A program made the position numbers and the translations under genes. From Pseudomonadota bacterium (GTDB lineage: Bacteria; Pseudomonadota; Gammaproteobacteria; Burkholderiales; Thiobacillaceae): a stretch of 48,048 nt of DNA. The stretch is taken from assembly GCA_021802555.1 (NCBI GenBank), contig JAJZRU010000022.1, positions 1-48,048 on the forward strand. The letters are read 5' to 3'. Below are positions 41,275 through 48,048 of the stretch, one piece after another (within the stretch, counting starts at the first letter, position 1; each line of letters begins with the position of its first letter). Below the pieces are notes generated by a model that saw nothing but the letters and a program-made list of their open reading frames with translations, made no database searches and had not been told where the DNA came from.

Positions 41275-41825
41275 TTCGTTTGCGGCACCCGCAGGCGGGC
41301 CAGGCGGTAGCCCGCCCAGGCGGGCAGGAGATAGACCAGCGCCGAGCCGAGATAGGGCGGGTAGTAGCGCGCCACCGCCAGCCAGAAGGCGCCGAAGCCG
41401 AGCCCGCCCGCCGGCCCGGCCGCCCAATACCAAGTGAGGTTGGAAATGAGGAAAGCGGCGCTCACGCCGCCGACCGCCCAGGCCAGGCTGGGCGCCAGCG
41501 GGTAGGTATCGCCGCGCGCCGCCAGCGTGCGCCCGGCCAGCCACAGCGCTGCGTAAGTCGGCACCAGTCCCCAATAGGACGGGCTCAGGCACCAGGCTTT
41601 TTCCAGCACCCCCGGCGCCAAGAGGAAATCAATGGCGAAGGCAAGCAGGAACAACCCCGCGAAATAGCCCCAGCGGCGCAGCAGGCTGCCGCCCAGGAAA
41701 AATACCGCCAGGCTGGCATCGGGCAACAGGGCGGCGCTGCCGAAGTGGCTCATGCGCGTGCCCGCCATGGCCAGCGCGAACAGGGCAACGAGGGCAAGGC
41801 GGGCGCGCAGGGCAGGGGCGGACAT
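41271..41825 (-). CDS. conserved membrane protein, 184 aa
   Basis: An integral membrane protein with five or six hydrophobic segments. The N-terminal region has GTRMSHFGSAALLPDASLAVFFLGG, split about residues 22-46, and the C-terminal part ends in a basic stretch. The pattern is that of a conserved betaproteobacterial membrane protein; some resemblance to small substrate-binding (ECF S-type) proteins is possible, but I can assign no function. It lies upstream of gluQ and overlaps its start. ATG 41823-41825 starts a signal-like segment. Confidence 0.75.
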   Translation of the reverse strand: MSAPALRARLALVALFALAMAGTRMSHFGSAALLPDASLAVFFLGGSLLRRWGYFAGLFLLAFAIDFLLAPGVLEKAWCLSPSYWGLVPTYAALWLAGRTLAARGDTYPLAPSLAWAVGGVSAAFLISNLTWYWAAGPAGGLGFGAFWLAVARYYPPYLGSALVYLLPAWAGYRLARLRVPQTN

Positions 41826-41895
41826 GGGGCGGCTCCGGGGCGGGGATGGCTTTGCCGGGAATTGTAGCGCGAACGTCGCGCAGCGACACCGCACC

Positions 41896-41959
41896 TCCCT
41901 CGCCCTCATTCGGCGCTGCGCGCCACCTTCTCCCAGGGGGAGAAGGGTTGGGGTGAGGG
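41896..41959. repeat. dispersed repeat, copy 3
   Basis: A 64-bp unit with two parts: CCCTCGCCCTCATTCGGCGC, followed by GCGCGCCACCTTCTCCCAGG, and ending GGGTTGGGGTGAGGG. The two arms can form a hairpin (CCTTCTCCC/GGGAGAAGG). It lies between the membrane-protein gene and the SDR gene. Confidence 0.75.
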
Positions 41960-41965
41960 AAGCGC

Positions 41966-42727
41966 TCACAGCTTGGAACTGCGCCCGCCGTCCACCGCCA
42001 GGATCTGGCCGGTCACGTAGGGCGCGTCGAACACGAAAAAGCGCACGGCGCGGGCGATGTCCTCGGGCTCGCCCACGCTTTTGAGCATGGTGTGGGAGAT
42101 GATGCGCTGGCGCGACACTTCGTCGAAATGGGCGTCCTCCTCCGGCCACAGGACGGGGCCTGGCGCGACGCCGTTGACGCGCACCTCGGGCGCCAGCTCG
42201 CGCGCCAGCGATTTGGTGAGGCCGGTGAGTCCCGCCTTGGCGACGCTGTACACCACATAGCTTTTCAACGGCCGCTCGGCATGGATGTCCGTGATGTTGA
42301 CGATGGCGCCGCGGCGCTTCCTCAATTCCGGCGCGGCGGCCTGGGAAAGGAACAGGGGCGCCTTGAGGTTGCTGCCCATGAGTTCGTCCCAGTCGCGCTC
42401 GGTGATGGAGCCGACCGGGGTGGGGCGGAAGCTGGAAGCGTTGTTGACCAGGACGTCCAGGGCGCCGAAGGTGGCCACGGTCTGGTGCACCAGGCTGGGC
42501 AGCACGGCGAGATCGTGCAAATCCGCCTGGATGATGGCAGCCGAGTCGGGGCGCCGCGCGTTCATCTCGTCCTTGAGCTGGCGCGCCGCGGCCGTGGCGC
42601 CGCGATAATGGATCATGAGATTGCAGCCCGCGGCATGCAGCAGGCGCGCCGTGGCGGCTCCCACGCGGCGCGCCCCGCCGGTGATGAGTACGGTTTTTTC
42701 GGCCATGGAATAATCGGCGCTTTGCAT
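41966..42727 (-). CDS. FolM/pteridine-reductase-like SDR
   Basis: An SDR oxidoreductase of about 253 aa (246 from the next ATG at 42704-42706). The Rossmann motif is TGGARRVGA, the catalytic Tyr-Lys pair lies in YVVYSVAKAG, and NNASSF replaces the usual NNAG. This Arg-rich nucleotide loop and NNAS variant are typical of pteridine and dihydromonapterin reductases (FolM/PTR1-like). It makes tetrahydromonapterin or folate by NADPH reduction. It is divergent from midA with 19 bp between the likely starts, a common betaproteobacterial arrangement. The exact substrate is inferred. Confidence 0.85.
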   Translation of the reverse strand: MQSADYSMAEKTVLITGGARRVGAATARLLHAAGCNLMIHYRGATAAARQLKDEMNARRPDSAAIIQADLHDLAVLPSLVHQTVATFGALDVLVNNASSFRPTPVGSITERDWDELMGSNLKAPLFLSQAAAPELRKRRGAIVNITDIHAERPLKSYVVYSVAKAGLTGLTKSLARELAPEVRVNGVAPGPVLWPEEDAHFDEVSRQRIISHTMLKSVGEPEDIARAVRFFVFDAPYVTGQILAVDGGRSSKL

Positions 42728-42746
42728 AGCTTCGAGATTACCAGAG

Positions 42747-43898
42747 TTGACCCCTTGCGCGTCCCTGCCCGAACCCTCCGCCGAGGCCCTGGAGAACAGC
42801 CGCCGCCTGGCCTCCCTCATCGGCGCGGATATCTCCCGCCGGGGCGGATGGATATCCTTCGCGCGTTACATGGAGCTGGCGCTCTATGCGCCGGGGCTGG
42901 GCTATTACGCGGCGGGGGCGCAGAAGTTCGGCAGCGGCGGGGATTTCGTCACCGCCCCAGAGATTTCGCCCTTGTTCGGGAGGGTGCTGGCGCGTCAGTT
43001 TGCCGAAGTGCTGCAAGCCATCGGCGGCGGCAGCCTCCTGGAGCTGGGCGCCGGCAGCGGGCGCCTGGCCGCGGACCTCCTGGAAGAACTGGCGCGCTGC
43101 GCCGCCCTGCCGGAAACCTATTGCATTTTGGAAGTGAGCGCGGAGCTGCGCTCCCGCCAGCGCGAGCGCCTGGCGCCCTGGGGCGAGCGGGTGCGCTGGC
43201 TCGATGCGCTGCCGCAGGCGTTTGCCGGTGTCATCTTCGGCAACGAAGTGCTGGACGCCCTGCCGGTCCATGTGCTGCGCTGGGCCGATGGCGAGGTGTA
43301 CGAGCGGGGCGTGGCAAGGGCGGAGGAGGCCGGCTTCCGCTGCGCAGACCGCCTGCTCTCATGCGGCCCGCTGCTGGCCGCCGCGCGCGCCATCGAGGCC
43401 GCACCCGGCTATGTGAGCGAAGTGTCGCTGGCCGTGCCTGCCCTGGTCGAAAGCCTGGGCAGGAGCCTGCGGCGCGGCCTGCTGCTGTTCATCGATTACG
43501 GCTTCGGGCGCGCCGAGTATTACCACCCGCAGCGCAGCCAGGGCACGCTGGTAGGACATTATCGCCACCGGGTGTTGGAGGATCCGTTTTTTCTTCCCGG
43601 CCTGGTGGATCTCACCGCGCATGTGGATTTCACCGCGGTGGCCGACGCCGGTCTGGCCGCGGGCCTGCGGCTATGCGGCTACACCGGCCAGGCGCAATTT
43701 CTGCTCAACGCCGGGCTGACCCAGCTCCTGGCAGCGGCCGATGCGGCGCAGGCGGAGGTCTATCTGCCGCTGGCTGCAGGGGCGCAGAAGCTGCTGTCCC
43801 CGGCGGAAATGGGCGAGTTGTTCAAGGTCATCGGCTTCACGCGCGATGCGCCCGCCCCCGGCGGCTTTGCGAGCGGGGACCGCCGCCGCCAGTTGTAG
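42747..43898 (+). CDS. MidA/NDUFAF7-family SAM-dependent methyltransferase
   Basis: A 383-aa protein of the DUF185/MidA family. It has the family's N-terminal YMELALYAPGLGYY and KFGSGGDFVTAPEISPLFG, and motif I LLELGAGSGRLA (about residues 95-106). The mitochondrial homologue methylates a complex I subunit. The bacterial substrate is not established. TTG at 42747 is the earliest plausible start. It is divergent from the SDR gene and followed by a dispersed repeat. Confidence 0.88.
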   Translation: MTPCASLPEPSAEALENSRRLASLIGADISRRGGWISFARYMELALYAPGLGYYAAGAQKFGSGGDFVTAPEISPLFGRVLARQFAEVLQAIGGGSLLELGAGSGRLAADLLEELARCAALPETYCILEVSAELRSRQRERLAPWGERVRWLDALPQAFAGVIFGNEVLDALPVHVLRWADGEVYERGVARAEEAGFRCADRLLSCGPLLAAARAIEAAPGYVSEVSLAVPALVESLGRSLRRGLLLFIDYGFGRAEYYHPQRSQGTLVGHYRHRVLEDPFFLPGLVDLTAHVDFTAVADAGLAAGLRLCGYTGQAQFLLNAGLTQLLAAADAAQAEVYLPLAAGAQKLLSPAEMGELFKVIGFTRDAPAPGGFASGDRRRQL

Positions 43899-43908
43899 GC
43901 CTTGAATC

Positions 43909-43951
43909 CTTCTCCCTCGGGGAGAAGGTGGCGCGCAGCGCCGGATGAGGG
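43909..43951. repeat. dispersed repeat, copy 4
   Basis: CCTTCTCCCTCGGGGAGAAGG forms a hairpin and continues with TGGCGCGCAGCGCCGGATGAGGG, the reverse of the left part of the copy at 41896. It lies between convergent midA and the EamA gene and may act as a bidirectional terminator. Confidence 0.75.
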
Positions 43952-43986
43952 TCGCACCGAACCACGGGCGGGAACGTGTGCGATTT

Positions 43987-45033
43987 TCAATGATGCCCGT
44001 GGCGATGATGCGCGTCGGGATAATGCGCATGGCTGTGGCTGAGCGCCTCATGGCGGTGGGGGTGCTTGTGGCGCGTTCCCGGAGCCACCGGCACGTCGTG
44101 CACATGCTGGTGGTGCTCGTCATGGACGTGGCTGTGCTCATGTTCCAGCGCCTCGTGCGTGTGGGCGTGCTCGTGGCGTTCGGTGAGATGGAGCCAGACG
44201 CCCCAGGCCATGAGCAGGCCGGCCGCGCCGAGCTGCCAGTTGTACGCATCGCCCAGCAGCACGGCGAGCAGGGCGCCGAAGAAAGGCGCCACCGAGAAAT
44301 ACGCGCCGGTGCGTGCGCTGCCGAGATGGCGCAATCCCGTTACGAACAGCGCCAGGCTCACGCCATAGGCCAGAAAACCCAGCAGCAGGGCGGCGGCAAG
44401 CGCCCCCGTTGCGGGCAGATGCTGGCCCAGGCTGAAGGCCAGCACCAGGTTGGTCGATCCCGCCGCGCAACCCTTGACCATGGCGAGCCAGGAGGCGTCC
44501 TGCAAGGCGAGCTTGCGCGTGAGGTTGTTGTCCAGGCCCCAGGCGAAACAGGCGCCCAGCACGGCTAGCGCGGGTAGGGCTCCGGCAAAGGCCGGGCTGC
44601 CCGGCCAGGACAGGATCAGCGCGCCGGCAACGATGGCGGCCATGCCCAGGGCGATGCGCCGGTCGACGTTTTCGCGGAAGGCGAACCAGGCCAGCAGGGC
44701 GGTGAAGACGCTTTCGGCGTTGAGCAGCAGGGCGGCGCCCGAGGCCGGCATGTGGGCCAGCCCCAGCAGGAGCAGCAGCGGTCCGGCGACCCCGCCCGCC
44801 GCGATGGCGCCCACCAGCCAGGGCAGTTGGCGCAGGGGCAGGCGCGCCGGGGCGCTGCGCGCGATGAGGCGGTAGAGGGCCAGGCCCAGGCCCGAGCCGA
44901 GATACAGCAGGGCGGCCAGCATCCAGGGGCTGATGGTGCCGAGCAGCAGCTTGGCGAGCGGCGTCGAAGCGCCGAACAGCAGCGCGGCGCCCAGCGCGGC
45001 GGCAATGCCGGGATTAAGGAGAGTGTGCAACAT
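43987..45033 (-). CDS. EamA-family (DMT) permease with histidine-rich tail
   Basis: A 348-aa transporter of ten predicted segments arranged as two EamA repeats, with FGASTPLAKLLLG in the first and GLDNNLTRKLAL between. After the last segment (about residue 284) the chain runs into a cytoplasmic tail of some 60 residues dominated by histidine (for example HEHAHTHEALEHEHSHVHDE). Such a tail is unusual in this family and suggests metal binding or sensing. It lies 14 bp after rsmE on the same strand. The substrate is unknown. Confidence 0.85.
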   Translation of the reverse strand: MLHTLLNPGIAAALGAALLFGASTPLAKLLLGTISPWMLAALLYLGSGLGLALYRLIARSAPARLPLRQLPWLVGAIAAGGVAGPLLLLLGLAHMPASGAALLLNAESVFTALLAWFAFRENVDRRIALGMAAIVAGALILSWPGSPAFAGALPALAVLGACFAWGLDNNLTRKLALQDASWLAMVKGCAAGSTNLVLAFSLGQHLPATGALAAALLLGFLAYGVSLALFVTGLRHLGSARTGAYFSVAPFFGALLAVLLGDAYNWQLGAAGLLMAWGVWLHLTERHEHAHTHEALEHEHSHVHDEHHQHVHDVPVAPGTRHKHPHRHEALSHSHAHYPDAHHRHGHH

Positions 45034-45047
45034 GTTCCTGGCGGCCG

Positions 45048-45779
45048 TCAGCGGAAGTCGCCCCACAGCGCCTGCATCCCGGCCAGCGCGGCGAGCGCCG
45101 CGGTTTCGGTGCGCAGGATGCGCGGCCCCAGGCGCAGGGCGCGAAAGCCTGCCGCGCGCGCCAGGGCGCTTTCGCGCGCGTCGAAGCCGCCCTCCGGCCC
45201 CGCCAGCAGCCACAGCGTGCCGGCCGGAGGCGGCAGATCGGCGAGCCCCGATTCGCCGTCGGGCGCCAGCATGAGCTTGTCCCCCGAGGGTTGCGCGGCG
45301 AGCCAGTGCTCCAGCGCCAGGGGCGCATGCACTTCGGGCACGCGATTGCGCCCGCATTGCTCGCAGGCCGCGCTGGCCACCTGCTGCCAGTGCTGCGTGC
45401 GCCGGCGCGCGCGCTCGGCATCCAGCTTCACCACGCTGCGCAGCATGGCCAGCGGCTGGATGCCCGCCACGCCCAGCTCGACCGCTTTTTGCAGCGTGTA
45501 GTCCATGCGTTCGCCGCTGGAAATGCCCTGCGCCAGATGCACCTGGAGAGGCGATTCGCGCTCCGCGGCGTTGTGGTCATGCACCCTCGCCACCACTTCC
45601 GCGCGGCGGATGTCTTCGATGCGCGCACCGTATTCGCCGCCCTCGCCGTTGAACAGGATAATGGCGTCCCCCGCACGCAGGCGCAGAACCTGCGCGGCAT
45701 GGCGCGCAGGTTCTGCGGGCAAGGCGTAGAGGCTGCCGGGCGAGAGCCGGCCAAAGACGTGGAAGCGCGGAACGGCCAT
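45048..45779 (-). CDS. rsmE: 16S rRNA m3U1498 methyltransferase
   Basis: A 243-aa SPOUT-class enzyme that methylates U1498 of 16S rRNA. The N-terminal MAVPRFHVF starts a PUA-like domain; the C-terminal knot has LLAGPEGGFDARE and LGPRILRTETAALAAL, the hallmark of RsmE. ATG at 45777-45779 is chosen because the family starts PRFxV; a longer frame is open but has no support. It is upstream of the EamA permease. The call is strong. Confidence 0.95.
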   Translation of the reverse strand: MAVPRFHVFGRLSPGSLYALPAEPARHAAQVLRLRAGDAIILFNGEGGEYGARIEDIRRAEVVARVHDHNAAERESPLQVHLAQGISSGERMDYTLQKAVELGVAGIQPLAMLRSVVKLDAERARRRTQHWQQVASAACEQCGRNRVPEVHAPLALEHWLAAQPSGDKLMLAPDGESGLADLPPPAGTLWLLAGPEGGFDARESALARAAGFRALRLGPRILRTETAALAALAGMQALWGDFR

Positions 45780-45843
45780 GGCCGGAAGGAGAGCAAAGAC
45801 GGTATTATGCCCTTCCTGCGAGGCTGCAAGAGCGAGGCGCGTC

Positions 45844-46404
45844 ATGGTTTCCCTGACCACACCGGTATGCGAGTTCGGCAAGCCCGCGCCGGATTTCGAA
45901 CTTCCCGGCGTGGACGGCAGGCGCTACCGCCTGCACGACGTCATGGGCGAGAACGGCCTGCTGGTCATGTTCATCTGCAACCACTGCCCCTACGTCAAGG
46001 CCGTGCGCGAGCGCATCGTGCGCGACGTGAACGATCTCAAGGCCTATGGCATCAACGCCGTGGCCATCATGTCCAACGACCCGGCCGACTATCCCGAGGA
46101 CTCTTTCGACAATATGAAAGCGGTGGCCGAGCGCTACCGCTATCCTTTTCCCTATCTGTGGGACGAGACGCAGGAAATCGCCCAGGCCTACGGCGCCGTG
46201 TGCACGCCGGACTTCTTCGGCTACAACCGCAAGGGCGAGCTGCAATACCGCGGACGCCTGGACGAGTCGCGCAAGGACACCGCGCCCGAGACCGCACGCC
46301 GCGATCTGTTCGAGGCCATGAAGCAGGTGGCGCAGACCCAGCGCGGGCCGGCCGAGCAGATTCCCGGCATGGGCTGCTCCATCAAATGGCGGCAGGGCTC
46401 GTGA
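45844..46404 (+). CDS. thioredoxin-like redoxin (AhpC/TSA-type) protein
   Basis: A 186-aa thioredoxin-fold protein. The N-terminal FGKPAPDFELPGVDGRRY is typical of redoxins, and the motif Cys45-Asn-His-Cys48 (FICNHCPYV) takes the place of the CxxC. A second region, YGAVCTPDFFGYN, carries a further Cys near a cis-Pro. This subgroup (often 'thioredoxin family protein' with CNHCPY) is common and lacks an established partner. It lies 13 bp before the IMPase-family gene, so the two are likely co-transcribed. Confidence 0.9.
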   Translation: MVSLTTPVCEFGKPAPDFELPGVDGRRYRLHDVMGENGLLVMFICNHCPYVKAVRERIVRDVNDLKAYGINAVAIMSNDPADYPEDSFDNMKAVAERYRYPFPYLWDETQEIAQAYGAVCTPDFFGYNRKGELQYRGRLDESRKDTAPETARRDLFEAMKQVAQTQRGPAEQIPGMGCSIKWRQGS

Positions 46405-46417
46405 GGTGGCGCATGGC

Positions 46418-47200
46418 ATGCTGAAGGACGTGTTGGCGCTGGTGCGCGACGTGGCGGACCGGGAAATCCTGCCCCGCTTCCTCAAGGTGGCGCACAGCCA
46501 CAAGGTCGACGGCAGCGTGTTCACCGAGGCCGATGCGGCGGCCCAGAGCGCCCTCATGGCCGGACTCACCGGCATCGCCGCCAAGCCCGTGCTGGGCGAA
46601 GAAATGACGGCCGAGGAGCAGCGGCGGGCCTGGCATGCCGGCGCCGACGGCCTGTGGTGCATCGATCCCATCGACGGCACCTCCAACTTCGTCGCCGGCG
46701 TGCCCTACTTCGTGGTGTCGGTGGCTTACCTGGAGCACGGCCAGCGCCGTCTGGGGGTGGTTTACGACCCCGTGGCGCGCGAGGCGTTCCATGCGCAAAA
46801 AGGCCACGGCGCCTGGCTCAACGGCGAACGCCTGCCCCTGCGCACGCCCGTGCAAACGCTGCGCCGCGCCCTGGCCGGCGTGGAGATGAAGCGCATCGAC
46901 CGCAAGCTCGCCGCCCACATCGCAACCCATCCGCCTTACGCCTCGCAGCGCAACTTCGGCGCCAGCGCGCTGGACTGGTGCTATGTCGCCGCCGGCCGCC
47001 TGGACGTCTATCTGCACGGCGCGCAAAAACTGTGGGACTACGCCGCCGGCGCCCTGGTGCTGGAAGAGGCCGGCGGGCGCATGGCCAGCCTGGACGGCGC
47101 CTTCGACGCGGGCGACGTGTGGGAACGCTCCGTGGTGGCCTCCGCGTCCCCGCAGCTCTTCGACGAGTGGCAGGCCTGGCTGGCGCAGGCTGACGCTTGA
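46418..47200 (+). CDS. inositol-monophosphatase-family phosphatase
   Basis: A 260-aa Mg-dependent phosphatase. Metal ligands are visible as Glu61 (GEE), Asp83 and Asp86 in DPIDGTSN, and Asp207 in WDYAAG. The family includes inositol monophosphatase, histidinol phosphatase and 3',5'-bisphosphate nucleotidase (CysQ); the substrate cannot be fixed from sequence. ATG at 46418 is preferred because GAGGTG lies 9 nt upstream; a GTG at 46406 is in frame. It follows the redoxin gene by 13 bp. The following 242 bp to the next gene show nothing recognisable. Confidence 0.88.
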   Translation: MLKDVLALVRDVADREILPRFLKVAHSHKVDGSVFTEADAAAQSALMAGLTGIAAKPVLGEEMTAEEQRRAWHAGADGLWCIDPIDGTSNFVAGVPYFVVSVAYLEHGQRRLGVVYDPVAREAFHAQKGHGAWLNGERLPLRTPVQTLRRALAGVEMKRIDRKLAAHIATHPPYASQRNFGASALDWCYVAAGRLDVYLHGAQKLWDYAAGALVLEEAGGRMASLDGAFDAGDVWERSVVASASPQLFDEWQAWLAQADA

Positions 47201-47442
47201 GTGGCGGGTAACGGGCTCGCGTCGCCTATAAACCCTGCCCCGCGGTTTTCCAGACAGCGGACGTTCTCTGGAATCTTGTGGACTTCCATAGTTCGGCCAT
47301 TGCCGCCGTTGGCGTACCGCGCCACCTAGGTCAGCTATGCACCGCACACCGACCATTGGCTAGAAATGCCGCTGAATGGCCGCCTTCAACTTCTGGGTAT
47401 GCGTACTCCTGACCAAAGCGGCTGTTGGCCTGCAGTTCGCTA

Positions 47443-47988
47443 CTAAACAACAGACAGGTCCGCCTGTGCCTGCGCCACTCGGGTAGCTGCCGCGTTGAGC
47501 ACAGGAAGTAGTTGTGACCGCTGCTGCAGTACCTGCCCACGAATCTGCACCAACTGCTCATGGCCAGCCAAAATACTGCCTTCAAGTTGTTTCCGCTTTT
47601 GTGAAAACCGCTGATTCAGTGCCGCAGCGTCAGCCGGATCCACCCCCTTAGTCGGGTCGAATACAAACCGCCTTTCCAGGGAAGTACGCCAGCCAACAAG
47701 AGTGTCAGCCAGCGAAGGGCCGAATCCACGGATTCGTATAATCTTAGCCTTGGTAACGTCAGCCGCTGTTTCGATACCAAAAGATGCGAGCGTAGCTTTT
47801 CGGGCCGGGCCAATGCCAGAAATGGCGTGATCGCTGATAAAGAATCTGTCCAAGAACTTATGTAGCTGCGCATTGCGCAAGTTCTGCTGCAGCTTCTGCT
47901 TTTCCAACGCAAGTTGGTTGGCTCTCAAGAAACACCTTCCAACTGATTGATCTGCAATGAACGGATCAAGCGGGTTGTTCGCGGACAA
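47443..47988 (-). CDS. helix-hairpin-helix protein resembling the C-terminus of YegI-type kinases
   Basis: A 181-aa protein. A helix-hairpin-helix pair lies at about residues 56-98 (ISGIGPARKATLASFGI and IIRIRGFGPSLADTLVGW), followed by a long basic coiled-coil-like tail. The whole resembles the C-terminal part of kinases of the TerY-PP2C-YegI type, which combine a kinase domain with HhH repeats. The kinase domain is absent: an in-frame TGA closes the frame about 6 bases before the TTG at 47986-47988. It may be a truncated gene or a free-standing version. GC is lower than in the core genes, suggesting transfer. Confidence 0.6.
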   Translation of the reverse strand: MSANNPLDPFIADQSVGRCFLRANQLALEKQKLQQNLRNAQLHKFLDRFFISDHAISGIGPARKATLASFGIETAADVTKAKIIRIRGFGPSLADTLVGWRTSLERRFVFDPTKGVDPADAAALNQRFSQKRKQLEGSILAGHEQLVQIRGQVLQQRSQLLPVLNAAATRVAQAQADLSVV

Positions 47989-48048
47989 CGAGTTTCATTC
48001 CCAGTCTTTCTGCGCGTTGGGACAACTGCCTCAGCACCCGTTCGCGGT
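47966..48048 (-). CDS. C-terminal end of an unidentified gene (partial)
   Basis: A frame open from the window edge ends in TGA at 47966. Its last residues (RVLRQLSQRAERLGMKLVVR) look like real protein in composition. It overlaps the 5' end of the HhH gene by 23 bp. The product is unknown. Confidence 0.3.
   Translation of the reverse strand, partial: RERVLRQLSQRAERLGMKLVVREQPA

Overview
The window is GC-rich, densely packed DNA from a bacterial chromosome. Gene content points to a facultatively denitrifying proteobacterium with active sulfur metabolism. A betaproteobacterium is the best guess, based on the folM/midA/gluQ/rsmE housekeeping neighbourhood, the NirK plus cNor pathway and the form of the tRNA-Met. 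This taxonomic call is inference; there is no rRNA or other marker gene here.

Layout. (1) 1-3546, minus strand: part of an aryl-polyene or related type II fatty-acid/polyketide cluster (ACP, ketosynthase, chain-length factor, hotdog dehydratase, ketoreductase) that runs off the left edge. (2) 4020-6039: an Lpp-like alanine-zipper lipoprotein and two divergent L,D-transpeptidases whose 5' ends overlap. (3) 6106-14060, minus strand: a ten-gene sulfane-sulfur run. An ArsR-rhodanese regulator leads persulfide dioxygenase, an MFS transporter, a periplasmic rhodanese, a TauE-like exporter, a DsrE protein, cysteine desulfurase, a methyltransferase, a second DsrE protein and a Cys/Met-type PLP enzyme. 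(4) 14205-16754: two CDF metal exporters divergent from a CadR/PbrR-type MerR regulator, then a YnfA-like protein. (5) 16830-20172: an NsrR-like Rrf2 regulator divergent from MIP18/DUF59, an NnrS-like membrane protein, hemerythrin, DUF2249 and an FmdE-like protein, probably a nitric-oxide response and Fe-S repair module. (6) 20434-29113: a denitrification cluster with cytochrome c, nirK, nirV, a SCO protein and norCBEFQD, with FNR/DNR boxes in front of the cytochrome, nirK and norC genes. (7) 29190-37979: an accessory island of lower or mixed GC with a type III restriction-modification pair (mod, res), a UvrD-like helicase, an ORF6N protein, an unrecognised 191-aa protein and three decayed genes (dinD 3' end, DUF2130 5' end, AlbA_2 with an internal deletion). 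It ends at a tRNA-Met gene. (8) 38076-47200: core genes (tRNA-Met, mntH, gluQ, folM-like SDR, midA, an EamA permease with a histidine-rich tail, rsmE, a redoxin, an inositol-monophosphatase-family enzyme). (9) 47443-48048: a helix-hairpin-helix protein resembling the C-terminus of YegI-type kinases, at the edge of another less GC-rich segment.

How the parts fit. Nitrite is reduced to NO by NirK and then to N2O by NorBC. NorQD mature the NO reductase, and NorE/NorF are accessory membrane proteins. The Rrf2-controlled module next door probably senses escaping NO and limits damage to iron-sulfur centres. The sulfur operon would sense persulfide and oxidise, transfer or export sulfane sulfur. The restriction-modification island looks like a defence hotspot with a history of gene gain and decay.

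Most candidate for novelty: the sulfur operon as a ten-gene unit with an embedded methyltransferase; the FmdE-like protein in the NO-stress module; and the unrecognised protein plus helicase attached to the type III R-M system.
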